NCBI RefSeq assembly: GCF_005503015.1
Contig: NZ_SCOL01000006.1
Coordinates: 1-64,000 of the forward strand
Length of the DNA: 64,000 nucleotides
Direction of reading: 5' to 3'
DNA from: Bacillus sp. E(2018)
Lineage (GTDB): Bacteria > Bacillota > Bacilli > Bacillales > Fictibacillaceae
Made by a program: the position numbers and the translations under genes. The notes below the pieces were generated by a model. The model was not told where the DNA came from. It saw only the letters and a list, made by a program, of their open reading frames with translations, and made no database searches. This document shows positions 18,863-28,521 of the stretch, piece after piece; position 1 is the stretch's first letter; each line of letters begins with the position of its first letter.

Positions 18863-19030
18863 CAATCCAGAAGTTTTGGCTCTCAATCCAGGAGTTTGAA
18901 CATTCAATCCACAAATTTCAGCTTTCAATCCACGAATTTAGGCCCTCAATCCAGAAGTTTTGGCTCCCAATCCACGAGTTTGGGCCCTCAATCCAGAAGT
19001 TTTGGCTCTCAATCCACAAGTTTTAAATCG
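18863..19030. repeat. Array A: eight tandem units of exactly 21 bp
   Basis: CAATCCA recurs at 18863, 18884, 18905, 18926, 18947, 18968, 18989 and 19010, a constant 21-bp period. Consensus is CAATCCASRARTTT followed by about 7 variable bases. Units 1, 5 and 7 are nearly identical (ending TGGCTC), and units 4 and 6 share GGCCCT. It lies between tatA and tatC. Confidence 0.9.
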
Positions 19031-19041
19031 ACACCATCATA

Positions 19042-19078
19042 AAGGAAAAGATGCGGACTTAAACCGCGCCCGCATCTT
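19042..19078 (-). terminator. Terminator of tatA
   Basis: AAGATGCGG (19048-19056) pairs with CCGCATCTT (19070-19078). The minus-strand continuation is TTTTCCTTT. Confidence 0.8.
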
Positions 19079-19088
19079 CCACTTTTCT

Positions 19089-19274
19089 TTATTTTGACTG
19101 CGGCTTTTCTTCTTTTTCATCCGAAGACATAAGATCTTTCGCTGAATTCTTGAACTCGCGAAGTGTGCTTCCAAATGCCCGTCCGATCTCTGGCAGCTTA
19201 GATGGCCCGAAAATGATAAGCGCAATGATTAAAATCAAGATCAATCCTGGTACTCCGATATTAGTGAAACCCAT
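19089..19274 (-). CDS. tatA: Twin-arginine translocase subunit TatA
   Basis: 61 aa: a single N-terminal TM (about residues 6-21), then the invariant hinge [14 protein letters not shown] and an amphipathic helix with a charged tail. It oligomerises to permit passage of folded proteins recruited by TatC. The gene sits 52 bp after a Tat substrate gene (phoX-like). Confidence 0.93.
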   Translation of the reverse strand: MGFTNIGVPGLILILIIALIIFGPSKLPEIGRAFGSTLREFKNSAKDLMSSDEKEEKPQSK

Positions 19275-19326
19275 GTCGATCGCCTCCTCAAATTTTGGTG
19301 ATCATTTGTTACCGTCTCTCAAAAAA

Positions 19327-20958
19327 TTAGAACTTGAAACCCGTAATGGCTACAACGGATGGACGCGGCGTGTTGCCTCCGCGAACTTGCGGCCATGTAC
19401 TTGTTGGATTTGCTTTATCTTCCGTTTCTTCACCTGGGTGTTGAACACTTAGGAATAATGTTTTTTCATTCGGTGTAAAAGATGGACCTGTTAATTCTGC
19501 TTCTTTTGGAGCAGATGCAAACTGGAACGCCTCTCCTTTGTCACGGCCGATCGTAGGAATCATGAACATGCCGTTGTTACCAAAGCTTGTCCATGCACCA
19601 GAATTCAGCTTGCTTGATGAAATGTCCGTCACTGTCCATAGGTTTGCGTTTGAATCGAACGTTAGATTGTCAGGCGCACTGAATCCGCTTTGACGACCTC
19701 CCGCTGCAAAGATCTCAAACTCAAAGCTTTCTGCACCATGATCTTCGTCTTTTTCAAAAAAGCGAGTGATGTGACCATGAATGTTGCCGTGTTTGTCATT
19801 GTTCGTGTGGGCGATGAATACCGTACCATCAAGTGGTGAAATCTCCACATCTTCCGGGCGATCTGTCGGTGTCGCACCTAGAAGGATTGCCGCATCGTGT
19901 GCGTTAACCACTACATCCCCTTGTGTTTGGAACTTTTCTAAAAGATCAGCTTTCCCTGCTGCTTTTTCACGAACCGCTTCGATCGTTAATGGAAGCCATT
20001 TGCCGTTTGCAAGATCTGCTGCATAAAGTGTTCCTTCTTCTAAAAGCTTGCTGTTGTCCTTCCCTTTTGCTGCCGCATACTTACCCTTACTCACAAACTT
20101 GTACACACAAGCATCCTTTTTGTCATCTCCCATATAAACAACCACTCGGCCGTCGTTAGAGATTCCAACGCTTGCATTTTCATGATTGAATCGTCCAAGA
20201 GCTGTGTGCTTTCTAACTTTAAAGTTAGGATCAAAAGGATCAACTTCAATTACCCAGCCATAATGCGATTGATCGAGGTTAGCCGCTTTTGATGTATCTT
20301 CATAGTTTTCTTCACAAGATAAAACCGTGTTCCATGGTGTACGTCCACCAGAACAGTTCGCAAACGTTCCTTGTGCCGTAGTTGCTCCATTGACAGCTGC
20401 CGTCCCTTTCGCTGGTCCAGTTAGTACGAAAGGTGTTAGTCCTGTTACTCGTCGAGCGTATGCTGAATTCGTATCCATCATCCATTTGCCGTTCTTTACT
20501 TTCACTTCGATAATAGAACCGCCTTGATTGTAGAGCATCTTTTCAATCTGAGCAGAAGTATACTTATCGTTTACTTTTGCGCCTTCTACATATAATGGAT
20601 TCGTGTACTCATGGTTCACCCAAAGCAATCCATGTTCACTCGATTTATCGATTGGAAAGTACATCGTAAAGTCATTATTAAATCCAAATGTGTCCCCTTT
20701 TTTATTAATTACATCTCCATAAGAGGCTATCACTTCATATTTATATCCTTTTGGAAGGACAAGATCGTCTTTGTCCGTTGGTGCGATCGGGTGAAACTTA
20801 AATCCTTTTTTGCGAGGCTTCATGCGCATCAAACTGTCTGATTGAGCGTTAGCAGTTTCGGATAATGCACCTAACCCTGTCGTAGCTGCAGCAAGTGCTG
20901 TTGCGCCTGTACCCAAGTATGTTAAAAAGGTTCTTCTATCCAATGGCTTCTTTTCCAT
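19327..20958 (-). CDS. PhoX-like alkaline phosphatase (DUF839), Tat-exported
   Basis: 543 aa. The N-terminus has a twin-arginine signal, DRRTFLTYLGTG, then a hydrophobic Ala/Thr stretch and an ANAQS-type cleavage region (about residues 8-40). The rest matches the PhoX/DUF839 beta-propeller family, calcium/iron-dependent phosphatases acting outside the cell on phosphomonoesters. Motifs include WVNHEY, NCSGGRTPWNTVLSCEE and GRFNHENASV, with DNLTFD near the C-terminus. Followed by tatA and tatC, so the operon carries its own export machine. Four TTAACA-like hexamers at 11-bp spacing upstream indicate PhoP control on phosphate starvation. Confidence 0.9.
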   Translation of the reverse strand: MEKKPLDRRTFLTYLGTGATALAAATTGLGALSETANAQSDSLMRMKPRKKGFKFHPIAPTDKDDLVLPKGYKYEVIASYGDVINKKGDTFGFNNDFTMYFPIDKSSEHGLLWVNHEYTNPLYVEGAKVNDKYTSAQIEKMLYNQGGSIIEVKVKNGKWMMDTNSAYARRVTGLTPFVLTGPAKGTAAVNGATTAQGTFANCSGGRTPWNTVLSCEENYEDTSKAANLDQSHYGWVIEVDPFDPNFKVRKHTALGRFNHENASVGISNDGRVVVYMGDDKKDACVYKFVSKGKYAAAKGKDNSKLLEEGTLYAADLANGKWLPLTIEAVREKAAGKADLLEKFQTQGDVVVNAHDAAILLGATPTDRPEDVEISPLDGTVFIAHTNNDKHGNIHGHITRFFEKDEDHGAESFEFEIFAAGGRQSGFSAPDNLTFDSNANLWTVTDISSSKLNSGAWTSFGNNGMFMIPTIGRDKGEAFQFASAPKEAELTGPSFTPNEKTLFLSVQHPGEETEDKANPTSTWPQVRGGNTPRPSVVAITGFKF

Positions 20959-20999
20959 GTCATTTCCCCCTAGACCAAATAATTAATGTTGCACCTATA

Positions 21000-21053
21000 A
21001 GAATACAGTCGAAATATTAAGCCACTGTGTAGAGGATTTAAACAAATGTTTAA
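21000..21053 (-). promoter_or_regulatory. Pho-box-like array and promoter of the phoX-tatA-tatC operon
   Basis: On the minus strand four hexamers lie exactly 11 bp apart: TTAAAC (from 21053), TTTAAA (21042), TACACA (21031) and TTAATA (21020). PhoP of B. subtilis binds TTAACA-like repeats with 5-bp spacers. A -10-like TATTCT follows at 21005-21000, placing the array over the -35 region, as expected for PhoP-activated promoters. Confidence 0.65.
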
Positions 21054-21150
21054 GAATTTTTTGTTTTTTATAAAGTTGAGATGTTTGCCGACTTTAAACT
21101 GACATTGCTAACGAATGGGTCAAAAGTAAACTCCTTCACATCTTCGACAA

Positions 21151-21280
21151 GTTGATTGGAGCGGAAGGATGCGAGACTCCTGTGGGCCAGGTGGGCAGGT
21201 GAGACACTTAAGAGCGAAACGAACAAATGTGGCTCACCGCCTGCCCCGCGGAAAGCGAGTATCCTAGAGTGGAAATCAAC
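21151..21280 (+). repeat. ~130-bp palindromic intergenic repeat, copy 2
   Basis: Best-preserved ends: GTTGATT at 21151 and AATCAAC ending at 21280 are perfect inverted termini. Inside, GGGCAGGTGAG pairs with CTCACCGCCTGCCC. It lies between the phoX promoter and the small gene at 21470. Confidence 0.85.
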
Positions 21281-21350
21281 AACTTCCAAAAAGATAATTA
21301 CCTCATCAAACCTTTTAGGTAGTGAAGATTTCCCTTATCAAAAATATAAG

Positions 21351-21380
21351 TTGGGAAAATAGGGGAATTTCCTTTATACT
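21351..21380 (+). promoter_or_regulatory. Sigma-A promoter of the small gene at 21470
   Basis: TTGGGA (21351-21356), 18-bp spacer, TATACT (21375-21380). A second TATAAT occurs at 21434-21439 without a clear -35. Confidence 0.55.
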
Positions 21381-21469
21381 AAAGAAGACACACGTCCATG
21401 TTTTTTCCCAATATACATTCCAATTCTGATAGGTATAATTAACTAGAGAGCTTTATTAGGAGTGAAGCA

Positions 21470-21622
21470 ATGCAAATAAAAGTGGGGAGTTTCGTCATTT
21501 ATAACGGCCAGGAGTATCAAGTCGTTTGGATTTATGACAATGGAAACGTGGAGATCGTTACAGACGGACAACATAGAAAGATCGAGCTCGTACAAGAGGG
21601 AGATCTCACACACATACGATAA
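21470..21622 (+). CDS. Small conserved-looking protein, 50 aa
   Basis: A short ORF with AGGAGTGA seven nucleotides before its ATG, a sigma-A-type promoter upstream and a strong terminator right after the stop. Together these make it a convincing monocistronic gene. The product is soluble and beta-rich (MQIKVGSFVIYNGQEYQVVW, then a short Asp/Gly turn), reminiscent of small SH3-like barrels. I do not recognise the family and propose no function. Confidence 0.75.
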   Translation: MQIKVGSFVIYNGQEYQVVWIYDNGNVEIVTDGQHRKIELVQEGDLTHIR

Positions 21623-21624
21623 AA

Positions 21625-21660
21625 AAACTTCCGGAAGCAAATAGCCCGGAAGTTTTGTTT
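21625..21660 (+). terminator. Terminator of the 50-aa gene
   Basis: AAACTTCCGG (21625-21634) pairs with CCGGAAGTTT (21646-21655), followed by TGTTTTG. Confidence 0.85.
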
Positions 21661-21775
21661 TGTTTCTTATTTTTTGTTGTGTTTGTTATCTTAGTTTAAA
21701 ACTTCAGGTAGTTTATTGAAGCTTACTTGTAATCTCTAATCACTAAAAAGTTTTTATCCTTTACACCCTCGACAA

Positions 21776-21904
21776 GTTGATTGGAGCGGAAGGTGCGCAG
21801 ACTCCTGCGGGACAAGCGGTCAGGTGAGACACTTAAGGGCGCAAAGCGGCAAGTGGCTCACCGCCTGCCCCGCGGAAAGCGAAGCACCTGGAGCGCAGAT
21901 CAAC
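21776..21904 (+). repeat. ~130-bp palindromic intergenic repeat, copy 3
   Basis: GTTGATTGGAGCGGAAGGTG at one end and GATCAAC at the other, with the same internal GGTGAG/CTCACC and CTGCGGG/CCCGCGG pairings. It is only about 500 bp from copy 2 and lies just after the prfB stop. Confidence 0.85.
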
Positions 21905-21948
21905 CTCTCTCAAAAACCTCGAAGCATCACCAAACTAAAAAGGTTTTT

Positions 21949-23047
21949 TTACAACTTAGACCTTAAATAAGAATCAATAAACGGCGTGATCTCACCATCC
22001 ATCACAGACTGCACATTACCAACCTCAGTATTCGTCCGGTGATCCTTCACAAGACTATAAGGATGGAAAACATAAGAGCGAATCTGACTTCCCCATCCGA
22101 TCTCCTTCTGCTCACCACGAATTTCATTCAACTGTGCCTGCTGCTCTTCCAAACGGCGCTGCACCAACTTCGCCATCATCATCTTCATCGCACGTTCACG
22201 GTTCTTGATCTGTGAACGCTCTGTTTGACACGAAACAACCGTATTCGTTGGAATATGTGTCATACGAACTGCAGAGTCAGTCGTGTTAACGTGCTGACCA
22301 CCTGCTCCAGACGCACGATACGTATCAATCTTAAGATCCTCTGTACGGATTTCGATCTCTGTATCATCTGTGATCTCTGGCATCACTTCACATGAAACGA
22401 ATGACGTGTGACGACGGCCTGAAGAATCGAACGGTGAGATACGAACGAGGCGATGAACCCCTTTTTCGGCTTTCAAATAGCCATAAGCATTATGTCCTTT
22501 AATGCTAAGTGTTACAGATTTAACCCCAGCTTCATCACCCGGTAAGTAATCGAGCGTTTCTACTTTATAGCCTTGGCGCTCTGCATAACGCGTGTACATA
22601 CGAAGGAGCATGGACGCCCAGTCTTGAGACTCTGTACCACCCGCACCTGGGTGAAGTTCTAAGATTGCATTGTTTTTATCATACGGTTCGTTTAATAAAA
22701 GCTGAAGCTCAAAATCATTCAGCTTTGTAATCAATGATTTAAGATCTTTTACAAGTTCTTTCTGAAGATCTTCATCCGCTTCTTCTTTTACAAGCTCGTG
22801 TGCGATCTCTAGATCTTCATAAGCAGAAGCAAGTTCTTCAAACTCATTCACTTGTTCTTTTAGCCCGTTTGCTTCATTAATAACGACTTGTGCTGCGTTT
22901 TGATCATCCCAAAACGTAGGTGCACTCATCTCTTCATCTAGTTCTGCGATACGCGCTTTCTTTGTATCGAGGTCAAAGAGACCCCCTAAAGTCGTTGATA
23001 CGTTTTTCAATAACGTTTAATTCCTGTTTTACTTCTACTAAATCCAT
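21949..23047 (-). CDS. prfB: Peptide chain release factor 2, with programmed +1 frameshift
   Basis: RF2 recognises UGA and UAA stop codons and triggers peptide release. The gene starts at ATG 23047 (AGGTG eight nucleotides upstream). After 24 codons frame 0 meets TGA (22975-22973), within AGGGGG TCT CTT TGA C. The remaining 341 codons are in the +1 frame, giving about 365 aa. The AGGGGG internal Shine-Dalgarno and CTT TGA C slippery site are the standard autoregulatory device: low RF2 favours the shift. The RF2 anticodon-like SPF (in VRISPFDSS) and the catalytic GGQ ([12 protein letters not shown]) are intact. This is not a broken gene. Confidence 0.95.
22973..22990 (-). promoter_or_regulatory. 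prfB recoding site
   Basis: Minus-strand TTTAGGGGGTCTCTTTGA: AGGGGG, 3-nt spacer, CTT slippery codon and in-frame TGA. Identical in layout to other bacterial prfB shift sites. Confidence 0.93.
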
Positions 23048-23138
23048 ATGTTTTGCACCTCATCTTATAGTTGGTCCATCTTTAAAATATGCGAACGTTG
23101 TTCAAATTAATCCTTTTTTACGTCTGATTACAAGCGCA

Positions 23139-23164
23139 AAGAGAGCCTATAAAAAGACTCTCTT
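23139..23164 (-). terminator. Terminator between secA and prfB
   Basis: Stem of GAGAGTC and GGCTCTC on the minus strand (with one G-U pair), followed by TTTGCG. The poor T-run suggests partial read-through. Confidence 0.5.
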
Positions 23165-23179
23165 CCTTCACGCAACTTT

Positions 23180-25699
23180 CTATTCTTGTTCAGCTCCGTG
23201 ACATTGCTTGTATTTCTTTCCGCTTCCGCATGGACAAGGATCATTACGTTTAATGTCTTGTGCTTTGCGAACCGGTTTCTTCTTTTTCGCTGCATCTTGT
23301 TTATCGCTCGGAACAACAGCTTTACCTTCAGCTACTTGTTCACGCTGCATGTTTTGCTCGATCTGCGATTTTAAGATATAAGTTGTAACTTCTTCTTCGA
23401 TCGCAGCAACCATCGCTTCAAACATCTCGAAGCCTTCAAACTGGTATTCACGCAACGGATCGTTCTGACCGTAAGCACGCAGGTGAATCCCTTGACGAAG
23501 CTGTTCCATCTGGTCGATATGATCCATCCACTTGCTATCAACAGAACGTAGGATGACTGCTTTTTCAAACTCAGCAATCTGTTCTGCAGGAAGCTGTGTT
23601 TCTTTTTCAGCAAACGCCGCGTGTACTTTCGCTTGAATCTTCTCGATGATCTCTTCACGGTCTAGACCGAATAGATCTTTTTCCGTGAACGTCGGCTCTG
23701 TGAACATAACCGCATTTACATAATCCGCGATTTCTTTCGTGTTCCACTCTTCTTGAACTTCCGCTTCTGGTGTATGAACCGTAACGATTCGCTCAAGTGT
23801 AGAATCAATCATACGGAGAACGATATCACTCAAGTTCTCAGCATCTAGCACTTCTTGACGCTGTGCATAGATGATCTCACGCTGTTGACGCATAACATCG
23901 TCATATTGTAGAAGCTGTTTACGAGCATCAAAGTTTGATCCCTCTACACGTTTTTGTGCAGATTCAACAGCTTTTGTAACCATTTTAGACTCGATCGGCG
24001 TCTCTTCGTCCATTCCAAGACGCTCCATCATCGTCATCAAGTTGTCAGAACCAAATCGACGCATCAATTCATCTTCCATCGAGATGTAGAAACGAGATGA
24101 ACCTGGATCTCCTTGACGACCCGCACGACCACGCAACTGGTTATCGATACGGCGTGATTCGTGACGCTCTGTACCAAGGATGTGCAGTCCGCCAACATCA
24201 AGAACTCCTTCACCAAGCTTGATATCCGTACCACGACCGGCCATGTTCGTTGCGATCGTAACCATGCCAAGCTGACCAGCATTTTCGATGATCTCTGCTT
24301 CACGCTCATGGTTTTTCGCGTTCAACACGTTATGCTTGATTTTACGCTTCGTTAAAAGCTGTGAAAGTAGTTCAGATGTTTCAACAGCAACCGTACCCAC
24401 AAGGATCGGCTGTCCTGTTTTATGACGCTCTTCGATTTCAGCCGCAATCGCTTTGAACTTGCCTTGCATCGTTTTATAAATAAGATCTGCTCTGTCATCA
24501 CGCGCGATCGGACGGTTCGTTGGAATACAGATAACATCCATGTTGTAGATGTTGCGGAATTCCTCTTCTTCCGTTTTCGCTGTACCGGTCATACCAGCAA
24601 GCTTATTGTACATACGGAAGTAGTTTTGGAACGTAATCGTCGCGAGTGTCATGCTCTCACGCTGAATCTCCAAACCTTCCTTCGCTTCAATCGCTTGGTG
24701 AAGACCATCGCTGTAACGACGACCAGCCATTAAACGTCCTGTGAACGGGTCAACGATCACGATTTCGCCGTCTTGAACGACATAATCCACATCACGCTGC
24801 ATGATGATGTTAGCTTTTAACGCCTGGTTAATATGGTGATTCAATGTTACGTGCTGATAATCATATAAGTTATCGATCGAGAACATCTGCTCCGCTCTGT
24901 TGATCCCTTCTTCAGAAAGCTGAACGTTCTTCGTCTTTTCATCTACTGTATAATCTGTTTCTTTTTTCAGCTGACGCACGAACATGTTCGCCATCTGATA
25001 AAGTTGTGTTGATTTTTGGGCAGAACCTGAAATGATCAACGGTGTACGCGCTTCGTCAATTAAAATCGAGTCAACCTCATCGACGATCGCATAGTTACGG
25101 CGCTGAACCATCTGTTCTTTATAAACCACCATGTTGTCACGCAGATAATCGAAGCCGAACTCATTGTTCGTACCATAAGTGATGTCAGCTGCATACGCAT
25201 CACGCTTCTCTTCTTTTGAAAGGTCAGATACGTTCAATCCAACACTTAAACCTAAGAAATTGTATAGCGGCGCCATGATCTCAGAGTCACGACGAGCCAA
25301 ATATTCATTGACTGTAACAACGTGAGTACCTTTGCCATCTAGTGCGTTCAAATAAATAGGCATTGTCGCAACTAGTGTTTTACCTTCACCGGTTTTCATC
25401 TCTGCAATGTTACCTTCATGAAGCGCAACCGCACCCATAATCTGTACAGGATAGTGACGCATGTTCAATACACGAGCTGATGCTTCACGCACAGTCGCAA
25501 ACGCTTCAGGGAGAAGGTCATCCAGAGATTCCCCTTTTTCGATACGGCTCTTGAACTCAGCCGTTTTGTTCGCCAAAGCTTCATCATTTAAAGCCTTAAA
25601 CTCTTCAGCTAACGTTTCCACTTTTTCCGCAACTCTTTCGTATCTATTCAACGTTCGGTCATTGGAACTTGGAAAAATCTTTTTCAAAATGCTAATCAT
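23180..25699 (-). CDS. secA: Preprotein translocase ATPase SecA
   Basis: 839 aa, like B. subtilis SecA (841). It drives proteins through SecYEG. Walker A in [13 protein letters not shown] (about residues 100-112), the [13 protein letters not shown] segment (Walker B), motif [15 protein letters not shown], helical scaffold and wing domains. The C-terminal zinc finger is [13 protein letters not shown]. The promoter is recognisable upstream. prfB follows 132 bp downstream, as in B. subtilis. Confidence 0.97.
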   Translation of the reverse strand: MISILKKIFPSSNDRTLNRYERVAEKVETLAEEFKALNDEALANKTAEFKSRIEKGESLDDLLPEAFATVREASARVLNMRHYPVQIMGAVALHEGNIAEMKTGEGKTLVATMPIYLNALDGKGTHVVTVNEYLARRDSEIMAPLYNFLGLSVGLNVSDLSKEEKRDAYAADITYGTNNEFGFDYLRDNMVVYKEQMVQRRNYAIVDEVDSILIDEARTPLIISGSAQKSTQLYQMANMFVRQLKKETDYTVDEKTKNVQLSEEGINRAEQMFSIDNLYDYQHVTLNHHINQALKANIIMQRDVDYVVQDGEIVIVDPFTGRLMAGRRYSDGLHQAIEAKEGLEIQRESMTLATITFQNYFRMYNKLAGMTGTAKTEEEEFRNIYNMDVICIPTNRPIARDDRADLIYKTMQGKFKAIAAEIEERHKTGQPILVGTVAVETSELLSQLLTKRKIKHNVLNAKNHEREAEIIENAGQLGMVTIATNMAGRGTDIKLGEGVLDVGGLHILGTERHESRRIDNQLRGRAGRQGDPGSSRFYISMEDELMRRFGSDNLMTMMERLGMDEETPIESKMVTKAVESAQKRVEGSNFDARKQLLQYDDVMRQQREIIYAQRQEVLDAENLSDIVLRMIDSTLERIVTVHTPEAEVQEEWNTKEIADYVNAVMFTEPTFTEKDLFGLDREEIIEKIQAKVHAAFAEKETQLPAEQIAEFEKAVILRSVDSKWMDHIDQMEQLRQGIHLRAYGQNDPLREYQFEGFEMFEAMVAAIEEEVTTYILKSQIEQNMQREQVAEGKAVVPSDKQDAAKKKKPVRKAQDIKRNDPCPCGSGKKYKQCHGAEQE

Positions 25700-25741
25700 C
25701 CGAATAACGCTCCCTGTTCTCGAAAATTATATACCACTTCT

Positions 25742-25770
25742 ATTCTAACAGTTTGTGAAACGAGCCACAA
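25742..25770 (-). promoter_or_regulatory. Sigma-A promoter of secA
   Basis: Minus-strand TTGTGG (25770-25765), 17-bp spacer, TAGAAT (25747-25742). Transcription would start around 25735, leaving a leader of about 35 nt. Confidence 0.6.
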
Positions 25771-25911
25771 GAAATCCCAAATCTTTTCATCGGAATTGTA
25801 GCATTCAACTTAAAGAAACTTCCTATATATGTGAAAAATTTGACACTTTCATAGAGACTACAGACCTAAATTTTGGTAAAATAATATAAAGATGGATGGG
25901 GGAGGTTCTGA

Positions 25912-26535
25912 ATGGAAAACACAGATCTAGACAGGACAAACAGCACTGGGCAAGGACAAAATGCGCAGCTGCAGCAAAAGAAGCAGCGAAGTGAAAAAAG
26001 CAAGACGATCATTCTCACCCTCGTTCTCAGCTTCTTCATTATCGGAGGCCTTGGCACTTGGGGATATTATTCACTATTTGGTCCGAATTCTGCAGCGAGT
26101 GTAGATACACCGTCTGATGAGGAATTAACGGAGGCTGAAAAATCCAGCGGCACTGCTCTTTTCAAGCCAACCATTGAAGTTCCAAAGACCGAAATCCAAA
26201 GACGAATCAATGTGATTCATGAATTTTGGAACGATGAGCTCGGCTATGATAAATGGTCAAAATATAACATAGACACGCATACACCTGTATTGAAAGATAT
26301 TGAAATCGATATACGAAGTAAGATTCTGCCATATGTTGCGGGTCCATTAAAGGTAGATGTCGAGAATGCGCTTAGCAAGATTGAGAAAAGCATGAGTTCT
26401 GAAAGTGTTGAGCCTTTAAAAGGTGTTCATCGTATTTTTCACGATCTTGATATGACGTTGAACGACTATAAAGCTAGTGATTATTGGGATGTGACGGAAA
26501 CAGGTAAGTGGATTGAGGATGAAGTAAAGGAATAA
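25912..26535 (+). CDS. Membrane-anchored hypothetical protein, 207 aa
   Basis: Gln/Lys-rich cytoplasmic N-terminus (about residues 1-30), one TM (about 31-53) and an extracytoplasmic domain. The outer domain has a helical region with DIDTHTPVLKDIEID-like charged stretches and two aromatic WD segments near the end. The start follows GGGGGAGG with good spacing. Divergent from secA and followed by a terminator, so monocistronic. I do not recognise the family. Confidence 0.75.
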   Translation: MENTDLDRTNSTGQGQNAQLQQKKQRSEKSKTIILTLVLSFFIIGGLGTWGYYSLFGPNSAASVDTPSDEELTEAEKSSGTALFKPTIEVPKTEIQRRINVIHEFWNDELGYDKWSKYNIDTHTPVLKDIEIDIRSKILPYVAGPLKVDVENALSKIEKSMSSESVEPLKGVHRIFHDLDMTLNDYKASDYWDVTETGKWIEDEVKE

Positions 26536-26546
26536 TAACGATAGAG

Positions 26547-26583
26547 CACTGTTCTCGTGGTTGACTGAGGGTGGTGTTTTTTT
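26547..26583 (+). terminator. Terminator of the 207-aa gene
   Basis: CACTGTTCTC (26547-26556) pairs with GAGGGTGGTG (26567-26576), using several G-U pairs, and is followed by seven T. Confidence 0.65.
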
Positions 26584-26638
26584 GTTAAGACGATTTCAGA
26601 AGTGCTTACAAGAAGTACATTATTCAGATTTCAGCACA

Positions 26639-26670
26639 TGAAAAAGCTGACTTCATCACTGAAGCCAGCT
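26639..26670 (-). terminator. Terminator of the acyl-CoA ligase gene
   Basis: AGCTGACTTCA (26645-26655) and TGAAGCCAGCT (26660-26670), with TTTTT following on the minus strand. Confidence 0.8.
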
Positions 26671-26677
26671 AATGTAT

Positions 26678-28306
26678 TTAAGATTTCGCCGTCGTCATAT
26701 AATGATCTTTCAACTGATCACGCAATGTCCGCTTTAAAAACTTTCCAACAGACGTCTTCGGAATCTCATCCATGAATACGATATCGTCTGGAATCCACCA
26801 TTTCGCAAACTGCGGTCTTAAAAACTCCACAATGTCTTCTTTCGGCACTTTTCCTTTCGACTCAGGCTTCAACACGACACATGCGAGCGGCCGTTCCTGC
26901 CATTCTGGATGAGGGACGGCGATAACAGACGCTTCGAAAACATCCGGAAACGCCATGATCGCATTCTCTAGATCAACTGACGATATCCACTCACCTCCGC
27001 TCTTGATGAGGTCCTTCGTCCGGTCGACGATTTTTACGAATCCTTCTTCATCTACCGTAACCACATCTCCGGTATGAAGCCAGCCATCGTTAAACGTCCC
27101 TTCTGTCCGATCATCATTGTAATATTCGTCCGCTATCCAGTTTGAACGCAGCAAAAGCTCACCCATCTCGTTGCCGTCCCATTTCACTTCCCCGCTCGCA
27201 CCGATCACTTTCATCTCAACACCTTGTATGACATAACCTTGTTTTGCTTTGTAATCAAATTTCGTTTCTTCGTCCAGACCCTCTTGATACGTTTTCAGTC
27301 GCGTTGCGATTACAAGTGGACTCGTTTCCGTCATACCATAAGCATGCATAAACGGAATGTTATGTTTTTCTTCGAACGTTTTTATCATCCCTTTAGGTGC
27401 AGCAGATCCTCCGCAAATAACCGCTCGAAGACTAGAAGTATCATAACTATTCTGTTCGAGTTCTTGAAGAAGCCCCATCCAGATCGTTGGTACACCTGCA
27501 GCAAAGGTTACTTTTTCCATCTCAATCAGTTCCGCTAAAAGCTGTGGCGTGAATCGCGGTCCAGGCATCACTTGCTTCGAACCGAACCAGGTTGCCGCAT
27601 ACGGAAGTCCCCAAGCATTTACGTGGAACATCGGAACAACTGGCATAAGAACATCACTTTCTGATACAGAACCGCCATCAGCAAGTCCTAGTGACATTGA
27701 GTGAAGCACGGTCGAACGGTGCGTGTACGTTACGCCTTTTGGGTTTCCTGTCGTGGCAGATGTGTAGCACATCCCTACTGGGTCGTTTTCATCGATATCC
27801 TGTGGAAATTCGTAAGCTGGATCGCCCGCTTCTAATAGTTTTTCATAATGATAGAGAGGCTGAAGCGGCGATTGCGGCAGCTCGTCTTCATCGGTCATCA
27901 ATATATACGCTTTTACATTTGGAATATGGTCTTTAAGTGCTTCAACAAGAGGTAGGATGTCCTGATCTACGAATAAAATCTGGTCATCGGCGTGATTGAT
28001 AATATATGCAATATGCTGAGGGGAAAGTCGGATATTGATCGTGTGAAGTACAGCTTCAACACCTGGAATGGCGAAATAAGCTTCTAGATGACGATGGTGG
28101 TTCCATGCAAGTGTTCCAACCCGCTCACCTTTTTGAACACCAAGGCGCTTTAGCGCGCTCGAAAGCCTGCGTGTTCGCTCACCAATCTCCCGGTAGCTGA
28201 ACTTCCTGATCCCGGACATCGTGCGGCTCGTTACTTCTTTTTTAGCAAAATACCGCTCCGCATGTTCTAGCATACTTGTAACTCGAAAAGGCACATTCAT
28301 CATCAT
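26678..28306 (-). CDS. Long-chain fatty acid--CoA ligase (AMP-binding)
   Basis: 542 aa of the ANL superfamily, activating a carboxylic acid to acyl-AMP then acyl-CoA. P-loop YTSATTGNPKG (about residues 182-192), A5-type motif HAYGMTETSP, A7/A8 motif GWLHTGDVVTVDEEG with DRTKDLIKSGGEWIS, and the C-terminal catalytic lysine in PKTSVGKFLK. The pattern fits medium/long-chain acyl-CoA synthetases acting in beta-oxidation; chain length is not deducible. AAGGAGG lies before the first of three ATGs. Monocistronic. The gene is not found at this place in the B. subtilis arrangement. Confidence 0.9.
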   Translation of the reverse strand: MMMNVPFRVTSMLEHAERYFAKKEVTSRTMSGIRKFSYREIGERTRRLSSALKRLGVQKGERVGTLAWNHHRHLEAYFAIPGVEAVLHTINIRLSPQHIAYIINHADDQILFVDQDILPLVEALKDHIPNVKAYILMTDEDELPQSPLQPLYHYEKLLEAGDPAYEFPQDIDENDPVGMCYTSATTGNPKGVTYTHRSTVLHSMSLGLADGGSVSESDVLMPVVPMFHVNAWGLPYAATWFGSKQVMPGPRFTPQLLAELIEMEKVTFAAGVPTIWMGLLQELEQNSYDTSSLRAVICGGSAAPKGMIKTFEEKHNIPFMHAYGMTETSPLVIATRLKTYQEGLDEETKFDYKAKQGYVIQGVEMKVIGASGEVKWDGNEMGELLLRSNWIADEYYNDDRTEGTFNDGWLHTGDVVTVDEEGFVKIVDRTKDLIKSGGEWISSVDLENAIMAFPDVFEASVIAVPHPEWQERPLACVVLKPESKGKVPKEDIVEFLRPQFAKWWIPDDIVFMDEIPKTSVGKFLKRTLRDQLKDHYMTTAKS

Positions 28307-28521
28307 AACTACTTCTCCTCCTTAAATAGTAAACATAGTCATTAGTGTAAGCGTTTTCTTGTTACTCACTAGTTCCCCTTACCTACTTCAAAATCCTGCT
28401 GTTAAAACAGATTCCTCAGAACAAAACGCAGAAAAACACGAAAAATATTTTTCAGCTGAAAAAAGTTTGAAATTCCATCCAGTTTTTTGCGTTAAACTTA
28501 TAAGGAAAAGGAGGGTTTGTG

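Noticed and set aside
18863..19030. Array A as a CRISPR array
   Set aside because: Units are only 21 bp with a variable part of about 7 bp, far below CRISPR spacer length, and no cas genes are present. The same holds for arrays B and C.
21949..23047. prfB as a frameshifted pseudogene
   Set aside because: The break is the standard programmed +1 site, and both parts are fully conserved.
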